Origin: Tomocerus qinae
Lineage: Eukaryota > Arthropoda > Collembola > Entomobryomorpha > Tomoceridae
DNA: 64,000 nt
NCBI GenBank assembly: GCA_020055645.1
Contig: CM034546.1
Location: 90,706,001 to 90,770,000 of the forward strand
Direction: 5' to 3'
The notes under the pieces were generated by a model. That model ran no database searches and was not told the DNA's origin. It saw only the letters and a list, made by a program, of their open reading frames with translations. This document shows positions 50,101-64,000 of the stretch, one piece after another (the stretch's first letter is position 1; every line of letters begins with the position of its first letter). Made by a program: the position numbers and the translations under genes.

Positions 50101-53100
50101 AAGCAACAGAGTCTACTACTTGATTCTTCTCAAGACTTTCATTGTCACCATGCAAGAATTGATAACGTCAAAAGCGACACATTTCTGCGTTCACCAAAGA
50201 GCGTTCTTTAACGCTCGTACTTTCTGCCGCCTCCCTCGTTTTGGCCATATTTTACTAACTTCATATTTCACATTTACATTCACATCAGTAGAGTCCCCTC
50301 AGCTAATCATACATTCATCTCACACGACGTGAAACTAGCGACTGCTGAGCACCAACTTTCTGCTCACTGGAGCTCAATGCAATGCATAATATCAGCAAAA
50401 GGAAAAGAAAGAAACTTGAGGATTCCATTGCATTGCACACCAAGTGGCTATCATTGTGGTATGTGTCTCCATGTACTAGCACCAGGATGTCTCGTGTGAT
50501 GCGACTCACTTCTGTTGGCTCACTCCATCTTTCTCTGCCTTTAATCTATACCCATGTCTTCATTCCACACTCTATTCGATATATTTACACAGGTAGAAGT
50601 GGCTTGTTATATTTTGTTATATTGGTAGGTAAAGCCTTAACATTTTAAACGTGCGTCTGAAGTTGTCTATTTCCCTTTCGCATGATATTATCGTGTAGAT
50701 TTCAATAATGCCATAATTGTATCAATTGCAAGACATAATGTTAAATGTTAGTTCTCTGAACGAAGTCAATCAATACTGGTGTTACTGAATACACTATTGT
50801 CTACTATTTGTATATAGGTATATAGATATAAGTGGTAGAATCGTACAGATGTCTTCAGGTTTGTTCTTTGTTTCCTTCAGTTTTGAAAGGACGTGCATGC
50901 ATGGGCTCTCGTCCTGTACAGATGCTTCATGGAGTGTGAGTTTCTATTCCTATACATATTCTTGTAACGGAAGCGGTAGATAAAATATTCCATCAAAATG
51001 CTCGAGAAATTTATTACGTGTCATTGGAGAGGAGAAGAAAGACTGAAATCAAATCAAGTTGCATTTCAGGTACCCAGTAGGCAGCCGAGAGAGGTTGATG
51101 TGAGTTGTTACATTATCTCCAGTTGTTCCTCCATATATTTAATGGAAACTGATGGATGAATAGATAGATGAATGCTTTCGACTGCATTGCATTATATACG
51201 TTACACCGGAGAAAATGGGCCGATAAGATAAGTAAACGTTTCTTTTCCGCAGAGAAGATGAGATAATTCTTCTCCACGCTAACTAAATGTAATGTACACA
51301 TATCAGGGGGAGTATTTCCTGCGAAATGCAACTTACCATCATATCATCACGTATAAGTCCTTCAGCCTGATACTGTAATGTGTTATATTGGTACACAATA
51401 AATTTAGACACCTACATAGTCTTTTGGTATGTGTTTAAGGCCCATGGAAAACCATTCATGGCTAAGATAGTCAGGAATTCCTAAGTGAGTAAAAATCATT
51501 GGTATCTCTTCCTCTTGTACGAGCTCAGACAATAATGTACGATGCAACAAAACACACATGTAAACTTTTCCTGAACAAACACAGTGTAACTTCTGAACAA
51601 ATAAAATATAGCATTTCATTGTAGTAGAATGTAGTGCGTTAGCATAGATCGCATTAGAATCAGTCCACATCCCTACAAAACTCCTTGTATCTACCTACAA
51701 AATACACATTCGCTGATAGAAGCTGTAACGGAACAGACGTGCATTGGAATAAAATTGAATCGTAAATCAAGACTAACGCAAACCAAGAAGGGCAAGACAC
51801 CGGAAATATCAACATCACTTTCCTACATTTGAAGTTGATACATATCTGGCAAGAATATATCTAGTTCGTATATTATCCTGCACTAGAGAAGAATTTCAAG
51901 AAAAAGCATATGCTTTAGGCACGGTATGCAGTGCTATTTACTATTTATATTATTTCTTATCTGTATACTTACAATGTGATTCAGATCTAGTACACCAAGC
52001 AAATTTTTGCTCTAGTTTCCCTCCAAACGGAATTCCCAGCAGCTCCCAGAAGAAAAGCACAAGCTAAATGAATGAAAATTTATGCTGAACTACCTACGGA
52101 GAGAAATTGAATTAAATTAGAAAAAGAGGATTTATCTTTAGCAAAGGAAAGTAAGAAAGTTAAGGTGTGAAGTCTCTTGAGATCCTAATGTGGGCTTCTA
52201 AGGTATACTACTAAGCCTACTATATGCCCCTGCACTGACTGCATTCATCCCGCTTTTCAGCTACTACACATACACACATAGCTATCCCATTTCTATTCTG
52301 CAGTTAGTTAGTGAATAGAAAAAAGAAAATAAATGAGGAAGTAAGCTGTACGATTTGTCCTTTCCTGGCTTCCCGTCTAGACTCATTGCTTCGTTTCTCT
52401 TTTTCATTTTCCGCGTTCGATAGTAAACCATATAATCTATATGTAATCATCTGTGGGGTTGGAATGCAACATTTGTCTATACTATTCACACTGCAGATAA
52501 GGAGCTGTTAAGACTCGTGACAAAAGTAGAAAGGAAGTGATAATTGGACTCGTGGTCATTTTCTTCCCGACTGATTGCAATTCGGAGAAAACCAAAGGTT
52601 CACTGAATCATTATACCTAACTATGTTGTTGAACTCTTTCATTATTTTTTCCTGAAGCGAACTGCTTCCCCATGGAAAACTTTTGCTCTCAATACATGAA
52701 TTTCCAATTCCACTTTACACACCAGACCAGAGATACCAGACTAACCAGACTGACTTGATCTCATGGCGTGGCCTAATATGCACAGCATTTGTTGACTGAT
52801 TAACCGAAGAATAATTATTATTTCAAATACCAGATTTAATTGCGATGAATGCGCATTGTTTTGCGTCTGCGGGTTAGTGCCATCTAAAAATTGCATATCA
52901 TGCTGTTTGATAGAACAAAAATTAAACATCATGGGCTGTAAAAAAATAAAGCATTTTTTGGTATTGAGCAAGACCACAGAGAGATGAAAGAGATGACATG
53001 CAGATTAAAAAGGCTTTAAAATACTGTCTTTATTCCCCAATGTTATTTATTATCTATGCAGTATTTGTCTGTACATAAATAGTAAACAAGTAGTATGAAG

Positions 53101-56100
53101 AAAGCATTGAGTCAAACAAACAGTATCTTGAAATAGCCATTAAGTAATTTTTGTTCTGGAAGAGAAAGAAGTAAGTGGGAAATGAGGCGATTACACTTTC
53201 ATAGTGCTACATTTGTAGTTAGTTGGTACAATGGAATTATTTTGTGTGTAACAAGACGGAGAGAAAGATACGGGTGAAATGCAATGCGGAGGGTAGAGAG
53301 TTGAATCATTCGCTGTGTCTGCTTTCCCCCTATCATTCTTTTTGACTCAGCGTTGAACTACCCTACTAACTGTGTCTACAGAACTCACAAGAAATAGGAA
53401 GGAAACGGAAGAAAAAAAACGACAAATTCAACTTAGCTCAATTGCGTCTTGTCTTCTATTACTTATTGTCGTTAGTTGTTAAAAAAGCATTCTTTAACAT
53501 CAAGAGACTGCTTTTCTGTTTGTATTATTCCGTCTTGGTTTGCTTTAGTCTTTGCTTTGGTTTCTAGTGAACAATAAGCTTCAACAAACGATACCCTTTT
53601 ATATATCATTCTTTTTTATCTACTGTGCTACATTATATTGTTCATTTCATAAGGCATGAAACCTTTAAAATTAAATGCCTCCATTACTCCGTGCAGCTTT
53701 AAAGTATCTCAAGATTCTTTGTCATGCAAAGATTAGCGAATGCCGACTGCCGACACTATTTCAGTCGCATATAGAAAATCGTTACTTTTCTCATTTATTT
53801 ACAGTCCTGAATACCATCACAGTTTAAAGAACATTTTCGAATTTCATGCATGAAATGTTTACTTTATTGATGGGAAGCATACAATTTATCTTTAATATTT
53901 TCTTCACAACTCCAATCAAGCGCATATTTTCTCTCTACGTTAAATATCAATACATGACGCTTCATTTTCTTGAAGATTTGCTATTATGTAGACCTTCACC
54001 AGAGCTTGAGCCAGCTCATCAAATGTAAGGATGGAGCCATTTTATTCGTGAAAGTATTTTCGCGCGTGTCTTGAGTTAGTCACCTATTTCTATCTCCTCA
54101 GGGTAATTTCTTTGTTTTTATGCGAGTCATTTCTGTAGGAGTAAAAATGATTTTTTCCGCTTACTTATGCAAAAACCTCATTTAAAATTCATGATAATTT
54201 GCTATGCAGCTTGCAATCTGTCAAATCTAGAGTGGAAAGCACACGAAAGGAAAACGAGGTTGGGTGTGGCTCAGAATGTGTACTTTGCTACTTTACATAG
54301 ATAGAAGTTAAAACGAAGGAAAGTAAAGTAACTCTGAAAATTAAGCTGATCCTCTTAACTGTAGGCTATGCAAATCTTTTCCCTCTTCTTCCACAAGTAC
54401 ATAAAGCTACAATGAATTTCGTTAAGAATATTTTGCCGAGTGAGTAAATTGAGAAATATCCGTCTGTCTGCTTGTGTTCCGCTGTTCATTTAGAGCTATC
54501 ACATCAACCACAGGGAGGAGGAGAGGAGCATTGTTAAAGATACATACATTTATACTTTTAGGAAAGTGCGCCTATTTTCTCTATCTCAATTTCTCATATG
54601 TAAAGTGAGATAAGCCTGCAAACACAATAGTACAGAGTCACACAGTGGATGCACATATACACAGCAGTCTGAAATGTTTGTACTGATAGAATGCTAGGAA
54701 GGTACTCTTGAGTATCTAAATTTCTATGCTTTACAAATACGCGCATAACGAAGCTGGAGAAACTATAGAGAAAAGACAGGAGAGGAAACACAATACAAAG
54801 CGTCGAGAGCTGATTCGGCTGAAGATAAGAATGGAGATTGAGACATCCCAAAGGATTCCTTCGTTTCATTCTTCTCTTTTTGGGTTTCCCCTCTCATCCC
54901 GCACATATATAGGAGGAGTATTTTCAGAATGATCTCCCTGTATACTCTTTTATTTTTGAGTTGATAGCGGATAGGTACTCAACTACTGCATAGTCACATT
55001 AGTCAGTATGTAAGGTTCTGTCGTACGGACGGAGGAGAGCCCACAATGCATTTGTATTACTATCACTATCACTCAACTCTAGTTATTACAAGGAAAGAGT
55101 GTTTTGGGACCAGGCAAGTCCACTACTACAGTTTACTCTGTTCTAGTCTACTAAAGCATTCGCTATCATCATTTCTCCCAAAGAAAAATTGGTATGGGGT
55201 CACCATTGACCTTTGACGAGAGGCTCTGTCCATCCTTGGAAATTGTCTCCCTTCCTTTATCTAAAGAGAGCAATGTGATGCCATGCACGCGATGCCATTA
55301 GATGCTACGACTAATTTATGTTATTGCTTTCCCTCCCGTCTAATGTCTTTTAAAACTCACATACATCACCGACGAGCCTCTTTCTGCATTACCTTTTGCA
55401 ATGACTAAATATAAGTTACTTCACAGCATTATCTTTGTATTATACTACATTATATAATGTACATTGTAGAAAAGATAAAATTGCTCCAAGAGTAAACGAA
55501 GGAAGTTGGTCGCAGACAGTGTGAGGACGACAAGGAGGGAAACTTTCCTTCCAAGAGTTATTCTTCCCATTCTAACATTAGTGTTAATGCTCTCTATTAT
55601 TTTTCGAAGACAGAGGAGAGTCGACACGACAAACAACACAAATGCCAGCCATCTCATCACTTACAAATAAAACCCACTCATCATAAGTGCAAAGAAGATA
55701 TAACTTTTCTCAACTAATCCAGGAATTGCTATGCCTTGGCAGCCCAGGGATCCCAATTGGCTCTTGAAGACAAAGAGACGGTGTGTCGAACCTCTCCGCG
55801 AGACAAGTTCGATAAACGACATAAATAATGGATCAGAGTGCATTGCATCCCTTGCCGTTACATTACATCACGGCACATCAGAATTTCGTTTGTTCCTTCC
55901 GTCGACACTTCACTTACCTCTCTGACAAAGTATTAGGGTAGAGATGTGCATTTCAGTTATACATATAAATACATTCTGAGTTGTGTGATTTCCCACTCGC
56001 AGTACCGACACACTACTTACAATAGTTACTTCCATACGAACACAAAACAAGATAACTAGCGTAATAGCATAAGTGTATGTTCGAGACACACAATTCTCGT

Positions 56101-59100
56101 TGAGTTTGGTATGACTGGCAATTCCCTATTCTCCCACTACTAGAAATCTAATGCACTAATGTTATTTCGCACCCTTAGAGATCTGCTGACACTGCCACCA
56201 TCAATATCATTCTTAATGCTCCCCTCTCTCCCTTCATTTTATGGATACTGTTCTATTCTATAGCCAACCACCTACTTTTGTTGTGCTACATTGCTTTCCC
56301 GTTTTCTCACTCTGACTTCACTTTGCTTAGCTTTCATAGCTGCAATAGCACTTTTCTAGACCTGACTTGACTTTAGGGAAAGTGAGAAATGAAGGAAATG
56401 AAAGAATGGAGTGGGAGTGAAAGTGAGAAAAGAAAACTAAAGCTCAAAACGAACCATTAGAGTTACCTTTAATGTTTTTTATGTCGATTTTCTGTCATCA
56501 TCTGGAAATATTGGGATTTCTATTCTTTTACACGCATCTGTCTCTGTTACTTGTAAAGCGCGGCAACTTCACCAGGAGACAGAAAGATAATCTAAGTAAG
56601 ATACCTATGAAATACCATTCTATTGGACATAGTGCTACCTTGAGCAGAACTAAACTGCACAAAGTATTACTGCAACAAAAACGCAACATGTATTTCGACA
56701 TCTAAAGTAGCAAAGCATCAAACACACATACAATCTCCATTTCCTCTACTTGACTCAACTACAGAAATTGATGTTTTTATGCGATTTTTTCTTCGGGAAA
56801 ACTTTCACCCTTTCCCTTCCTTCTCTTTTTCACGCAATAACGTATACACTAATAAAGATGTACATCACATCGCATAGCTATAGACGAAAAACTTTTACAA
56901 GTGTGCACGTATCCTTGTATTTATAGGAATTTAAGTTGTTATCTTCCCGTGGAGTGCACTATATTGTACATTCGTCTCTTCCCCGTCGTACACAATCCGT
57001 TTGGATTGAACAAAGTGTAGACAAACCCAGCGAAACGAAAAGCAATGTAAAGGACGGAAAGTTTTTCTGCAACCAAAGTCATAAATGTCAAAACCTAAGT
57101 TAAACTCTGTAAGTAAAGCATTTTTCTTCAGTTTCCTCTTTTCAACCGTTTATTGAAGGCCAAGGCACTGACTTTCACCACTTTCTCCTACTGCGTGCAT
57201 TTATACTGTTGCCACTGCACAACTACACTCGAATGCAAAAGCATATATCCATTATGATCTGCCAACTGTGTATATATCTTAAAATTGAGTATTATTCCCT
57301 TAAGCACATTGTTAGGCATTAGCTAGATGCTAATAATATTAGAACCTGTTTGGTAGTAATCTGTTCAAAACCAAGTCGAGCGCATAAAGATCTTGAACTG
57401 ACTCTCCTTCATACTAAGTAATATGCATAGTGCTATCTCTGTAGTTCCGTATCGTAAGGACATGTAAGTTAGTGGAGCCTTGTGTGAAGGTAGGTAGGCA
57501 TTATTTAGAACATTACCTCACATACGTAGCTAACAATACACAGATGAAGATAGAGAGCGAGGAGGCGATGGAATGTGATGGCATGCCAATAGAAAACAGT
57601 AAAGACGGGAGTTTCTCCTACACATTTCTATAAAGGAATGGATGCACCTCGAGGGAAATCAGCCGTGTTTAGAAATGGACGGAAGAGTCGCTATAAAATT
57701 GACATAATGCTCCTTGCTGGTTCTTCTAGCCAGCCGTTTGCCTTTTACTACTTACCATCGTACCTCTCGAAAACATTTCCACCCAACATGTACCCATATC
57801 TGTGCACAACAGAGCAGAGTCAAGTCAACACTAAGAAGACAGTAGGCGGCTATGGGTAGTTGGTACTTTGGATGGAAATCAGAATACAATACTACAGGTA
57901 CGTAATACATCCCATATCGTTGCATCTGCCTGGGCCTGCTATGTAAATATATGTATATGACTCTCTATCTCTGTACTATCTCTACTAATACAATTACCTG
58001 GACGTCTAAGCACCTATCCCTGATACAGAAACTATACTAATGTTCTTATTGACAAAACCATATCGTTTTCTCTGATTCAATTCTATCCTTTCCCTTGGAG
58101 TCTGAAGAGTCAGCACTGAAGAAAGACAGTGGAGATCACAATGAGATTACGCAGGCCATTCTAAGAAATGGATGTTAATATTATCTGTTAGTGTTTCGTC
58201 CTGAATTCATTCTCTCTGTGGATAGCTTTAAAGGGGAGCTGGCGACCTAAACCAAATTCCAAACAAGAGATCCAGTCGAAAAGAGAATGGAGTAGGGAAA
58301 GTTATTATAATGCTTTTTCCCGTGTCCATTGAGTATTTAAATGACCAAAAGAATTGGCCGTTTAAATGGTTAAAATATGAGAATGGACATTTTCCCTAGC
58401 TATTTTACATTTCTACTTACCTGCCACTATCTGCTTTAGGAACTCATACATGTCATAATAACACAACATAACCTATGATGATCAACTTTATTTTAGTACA
58501 CAGCAGGACACATTGTACTCAACTCCTCTAAACTTGTGCAAAGGGGACATTAACTTGCTTAGCTGGAAATTTCCTTACCTCGACTCTACTTGTAATGTGT
58601 GGGGGAAAGAGACGTGAATTCATAAAAGAAAATAGAATAGCTTGGCTACATATTGCAGTATCCATCCGTGGAGAAATCTTTGCAGACTGTGTTAAAACTG
58701 CTTAAGCACTAGTGCCTATAGATAGCCATTACTTGTGAATCACCAAAGGTAAGGTGTGTGTGTTGTCGTGCATACGTAAGTACCTCACCTCATCTACACT
58801 ATTGTACCACAAGGAAAAGTGAGGCACAGTAAACAGAGCAATCGATTTTTAGCCTTGGGTGATGCAGAGTTTTTCTAGATCAAACCAAACGTACCGAACT
58901 AAAGAAGGCGAGACAAAACCTTCATACATAAAGATATAGCAAAAGTACTGCTCTATATTTGGACAAGCATCTTTCTTGTCTACCGTAAGTAGTATCTCCT
59001 CTTATCTGACTCTATACATGTCCTTTTCGTCGCTAACATGCGTAAAATATGTACAATTGGCTACATTTGTGTGCAAAAGACTACTTCAACTACTGAGTCA

Positions 59101-62100
59101 GCCCTAGGTAAAAATAACTACAGATGCATACACAAAATTTTGTCTTGGGTGGCTCTGTTGTAGGTGTACGTAGGCACTGTTGTGTAACTTCAAACAGAAA
59201 GAAAGAAAATACGCAGGAATGATGGAGTAATAGTAACTATTAAGTAAATATGGAAATGTTGCATGCGAGTTCAGTTAACGGATGAATTATTACGTGTTTT
59301 ATTTTTACATCACGTACCTAAGACGTAAAGTTTACCATTCGCTAGCGGCCTATGTGAATATCTACAAGGACTTTGGTTCTTACCATATCATTATCTGTCT
59401 GAATCCCAAGTCGAGATAGATAGTCAAACTCACTTTGGCTCAAACTGAATGGCATCGATAAAATTTTAGGATTTTAAGCCAAGAATGAGATTTTGATCCT
59501 GTCATTCCCATTGTGACTGCATGTCATAACACCTTGCATTAACTGGGAAGTCTGTGTGCATATAAATAAGTTTTTTGGGTCGCAGCACTTATATGCCAGG
59601 CTCACACACTTACTCCTACATTTGATAGAGTAGTAACATGAATGTCAACAATGAAACATAAACTAGAATATACCTACAGTAGGTATATCAGGATGAGTGC
59701 AATTTTACTACTTCTGTCAGTATGCATGTAGGTATAATTCTGTGTGTTTTAGCATAATATTACAACTCACTGCGACTTCTGAGTTGGAGACAAGATCAAT
59801 TCAGATAGGATCATTTCAGATCACATCAGATCACTACAGTTCAATTCTAGTTGAGACGAGACCAACAGCAGTGGATGAATTGTAAAGAGATCTTTTGTTT
59901 ATTGCGCAGGAATCGCTTTCTATCCTTTGTATCTTTTTACTTATAGAATAGATTGTCTGTCTGTTACGTGTGTGTTGTGTATTGTGTGAAATGGAAATCA
60001 ATATCAACCTCCAGCGTCAATAGATAACCTACCTAAAGCTCACCCATCTACCTTCCGGCTTTGCATACAACATTTACTATCAACTATACGAGTGATTTAA
60101 CTTGTCTGTCTGCAACTGCATACAATATATACTACTCTCTGTTTTTTATTTCCGTATATGTACGAATAAAAAACAGTTTTATTTTTCGAGTCTCGAGGAG
60201 TACTCGCGGCAGGATATCTTCTCTGTGTTAGTCTGTGCACTTCACTGAATCATAGAATTCAATAGAATCTCTCATCCTATTCAGCCAAAGCAAAAGTCAG
60301 AAGAGAAAGCAAACTTTCACAAGGGCTCTCTGTATCCTGACTGCACATCACAAGTCTATACCAATGAATAAACCAAGTAAGTAATGTGAAAAGAAAATAA
60401 ACAAATTTTATTTGTTTCTCTTTGTCAAAGCGAAAGGAAAACTTCTGGGAATTCGCGTTTAGATAGTTTAATATAGAAAATTTCCATGAACTATGCTTAC
60501 TCAAGGAGCAAGAGAAACAACAACAGCTCAGCAGTTTTAATGTCGTGCCTTCCAAAGAGTAAGCATTTCACGTTTCTAGCATTCTCAAATTCCTCTATTT
60601 TGAAAGACACTTTTGACATAAAACTTCTAATACAGATATTACATTCCTTTATCGAACTGATATCCTACTACAATGTATCAATCTTTTAAGGTTCAAAGGT
60701 ATCGTATGATTAAATAATATCTGCGATAGTTCTGCGAATTACGTTCATATTCAGGACATAAATATTACTGAGTAATTCAATCTCTTTCTTCCTGGATAAT
60801 TTTGGTAATTCTAGTACGATGCAGAATAATGTTTGTTACAATTTGAAAACAAAATAGTTATACAAATGAGAAACGATATACGTTAGTTATATATTATCTA
60901 TAGATACTCGAAAATTCCAAAGCTCCGTGAAATATGCAGCCATAAACAGAAATTGGATGCAAATGGATTTAAACTCATCCAGAAACTTCTACGTAGAAGA
61001 TTGAAAGCATACTTGCATTTTATTGCAGTTTATTTTTATTTTCATCTGGTAATGTACAGAAGAACTCAAGAAGATTTCATGAAAACTGTATAATAAAGTT
61101 ATTTTAGTTATAAATAGTAAATACGCAGAGAGCAAATAGAAATAGATCCATTGCTTAAGTTCTTTCAACTCCACTACGCACTTTGTGTAAGTGTAGTTAT
61201 GGATTATTATTATCCGTTTCTTGTCTCGTTTGTATGATAATATATTTACATAGCATTTACTACCGTATTTCCACTTCAAAAGAAAAGAAAAGGGCCAATG
61301 TAATATCATAAGTTTCTTTTTCCTGTACAACTCAAACGGAAGTCTTATCTGGTTTCCAACTCTATTGAAACTACGCATGCTATCGATAAGTATTATACAA
61401 AGTAAGTAGTTGATACTACTTTTGTAGCATCTCGAGAATCTTTCTACATCAAGTTTACATATATTACGTCCTCGCACACAATACTTGCTCCAGATAGCAT
61501 TGCGGTGGAAAAGCACCGATATAACTTGTAAGCTCAAGAAAAGTAAATATTTTCTTTCAATCCAAATTACTATTTGGTTAGACTTCTTACAGCTTATTTA
61601 CGAGAAGTCTCATTCACCTACATATGCCTTGTGAAATATTGAGCTCATAATGTAAGACAAGCTAAATTGAACTGTCATTCGACTGAAACTTGATGCCTGA
61701 ACACAGAACAGCTTAAATGTTCTATGCCAATGTGTCTTCATTTTGTTAACCTTCTAGCATTTATCTCCTGGCTATATGTTGGAATATTGATACTCTGACA
61801 CGACAATTTAATAATACGTATTTAACTACCCTACATTTTGTATTTTCCCATATTTTAAAGAAGGCTGCTGTGTGTAGTTTCAGATGGAAATGGGTACATA
61901 AAAAGGAATGACTACAACCTATCACGATCTAAGGAAATTACATGTAAATTACATGTTATGTAAGTGAGTCGACTTTTTCGTAAGAACTGATAATACAGTA
62001 GTAAAAATTCTTAATAGAATAAATATGCCCATAATTTCTATAGACGCCTGTAAACCAAATACTGGGTATTTTGTTCTATGGCCTACTTCTTGTGTATGTA

Positions 62101-64000
62101 GGTAGGTTGGAATAAAGTTTTTGCTTATTACTAAAAGTAAATAAGACGATTAAAGTAAGTTGGTCATAGGCTTTGGCTAATGAAATAACGGCTGGAGAAA
62201 AAGACTAGTAGATGCTATTAACTACTATTAAGCGTATTAGTAACATGACCTAATATTACTTACCTATATAAATCGCACCTAATTATGAGAAAGCTTGCAA
62301 TTGCCGCAGGACACATAAAATTAGCAGCTACAGGGATTTTAGCAGTTAATTTAAATTAGCGCAATGTCTGCGTTCAGACATTCAGGCACAGTAATGTTGC
62401 ATTGAATTTCTTCCGATAAGATTTTTCCTGATTTTTCCCATTCCATCTTGCAGATAGTGAGAAAATTTATCGCATCTAAATCATTGTTATTGTTATGTAG
62501 TTATGTAGGTTTATACCACCAGGAGCAGTAACAACAACTTTGCTGGTGAGATAAATTTTATCTTATCTAGTTCTGTCATTTTCCAACCAACTCACGAATT
62601 AGCAACATCAAAGGAGAGCACCAGGAAAATCGATTCCTTAACCAAACCAGAACACTTTTACAGAAAATATGTGGCTATTATACGATTCTACGTATGTACA
62701 CATTAAAATAGTTACCAGCGCAGTCCGTTGTTATGAATTGAGTTGGCTTTCTTTGAATTCATTTCAGCAAGCAGATGCTACAGGAAGGAAAAACATAGAG
62801 TTTTATTGTTAGGTGCATTATAACAGTCAAGTAAGTAAATTTATTGTGGTAGGTATTTAAAAAAGCTTAGTTGGAGTAAGGCAGAGGAACTCTACGGCTT
62901 TTGTTATTATGCTTCTTTTGAATAAAGTTTTTACTGGGGAAGCAAGGGAAAAGAGTGGCACAATTCCTGTAAGTCTTTGCGAAGTAAATAGTCGCGCCGC
63001 AACAAGAACCTCTGTCGTCTACAAGGCGAAGAACCTATTTCCCATGCGACTAACTAAGGCAACTAGTACTACTGCAAGTTTACTGCATGCTTATTATTAC
63101 ATATTTAGTATAAAATAATTTAAGCTCTGTGTCTTATGCAAAAGCCTGCAACAGAAGACGGCCACCTCTCAACGGAGGTTAAGTAAGTAGGAAGACAAGG
63201 CATACACGAACAAACAACTAATATGATACCATTGGGAATGTGTTTCTAGCCCTACTTAAAAATTATGCTTCATTTTCCAGAAGATCTACTATTTAATACA
63301 TATAGGTTTATTATAGAAACTTAAGCACAATTCAAAAGAAAGAAGGAAAGGAAATGAATATTAATTCTAATCTCTTTTTACATTACCGGGAAAAAGTAAA
63401 GCTTCAGGCACACACTTTTATTTTAACGAATGAGAAACTGACTACATTAACACTGACGGAATAATATAGGTATAGTTTGCAGTCTACCAATACTTCACAT
63501 GTACTAATTACAGTACTACTATAGAATTCAAATTCCTTATATTTAGCACAATCCCATCTGATACGAATTATTCCTTCAAAGAACCAGTTTCCTCTGATGC
63601 TTTTTGAAACCTGCAAGCTGCAACTTGCACATCAAAGAGACTATAAAATAAATGTAACTGGGATACTGAAAAACTTTTTGATTAGGTAATATTACCCGCA
63701 TTAAAATATTTTGCATTGCATCTGATTGTAAATTTACAATTTAGAAATAACGACTTGGGACACATTTTTCTTGGGATTGTAAACCAGAATTCTACGAATT
63801 GTAATCGCAAAAGATATTGAGTGGGTAAAGGAGTTTGTCAGTCTTGTACGTCACAAAATGACTGGGCAAAAATTCCTGGAACCAATTTGTTTCCCTGTAG
63901 TTTCTCTGATTGTGAGTTGTCTTTTTCTTTTATGTATTTTATTTTCTCTAATATTTTTATTATTTTTCTTTTGTTGTTCTCTATGAAATAATTTGAGAAG
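47129..64000. other. Non-coding stretch, no recognised gene
   Basis: This is about 16.9 kb with only short frames. The longest (182 codons, minus, 60,989-61,537) is Ile/Lys/Tyr-rich, as expected from AT-rich noise, and has no domain. A signal-peptide-like frame at 55,657 is listed separately. A small hairpin lies at 60,141-60,174 (GTTTTTTATT... / ...AATAAAAAAC). Confidence 0.5.
55445..55657 (-). other. Candidate signal-peptide reading frame
   Basis: From the ATG at 55,657 the minus strand reads MRWLAFVLFVVSTLLC followed by LRKIIES, a textbook signal-peptide shape. It is on the same strand and upstream of the FSTL exons, which still lack a signal-peptide exon. Against it, no strong phase-0 splice donor follows within the frame (GTTAGA and GTTTCC are weak), and the implied intron would exceed 42 kb. 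It is a candidate only. Confidence 0.2.

Noticed and set aside
55661..55843. 60-codon minus-strand frame ending at a strong GTAAGT donor-like site
   Set aside because: The donor would leave phase 2, which does not fit the preferred phase-0 start of the next FSTL exon, and the peptide is not signal-like. It fits only with the less likely acceptor at 13,435.
60989..61537. 182-codon minus-strand open frame
   Set aside because: Ile/Lys/Tyr/Leu-rich as expected from AT-rich noise; no motif or relative recognised.
1..64000. CRISPR arrays, bacterial operons, tRNA or rRNA genes
   Set aside because: The DNA is eukaryotic with spliced exons; no regularly spaced repeats and no tRNA-like B-box in a cloverleaf context were seen.

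Overview
The window is animal genomic DNA, most likely from an arthropod or related invertebrate. It is AT-rich and intron-rich, carries a follistatin-related (FSTL5/FSTL4-type) gene with invertebrate-style exons, and holds a BEL/Pao retrotransposon, a class found in animals. The species cannot be named from the sequence.

Left part (1-13.4 kb): six exons of one minus-strand gene can be assembled with matching splice phases. Reading right to left they encode a basic/acidic N-terminal segment, a follistatin-like/Kazal module, an acidic linker, two EF-hands and one complete Ig domain. The gene runs off the left edge (further Ig and C-terminal exons). Its signal-peptide exon must lie to the right of 13,437 and was not firmly found; one weak candidate sits near 55.6 kb.

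Right part (13.4-64 kb): no other convincing gene was found. The DNA is intron and/or intergenic sequence carrying four structurally well-defined mobile elements, none of which looks autonomous. (1) 14,333-18,773 is a minus-strand BEL/Pao LTR element with near-identical 482-bp LTRs and a 5-bp target duplication. Gag and protease survive, but reverse transcriptase and RNase H are gutted and integrase is gone. (2) 23,175-28,422 is a minus-strand LTR element with 371-bp LTRs, a 4-bp duplication and a ~4.5-kb interior without genes (LARD-like). A short reading frame resembling the C-terminal tail of a Ty3/gypsy polyprotein remains close to the 5' LTR. (3) 42,840-43,991 is a ~1.15-kb foldback element whose outer ~260 bp of each arm are about 99% identical. 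One arm contains a 38-bp hairpin insertion flanked by a 9-bp duplication. (4) 46,094-47,125 is a MITE-like element with short terminal inverted repeats, a cluster of TTTCGCC motifs and two nested palindromes.

All four look like elements moved or amplified by machinery supplied elsewhere in the genome. That is the main point of interest in the accessory part of the window.
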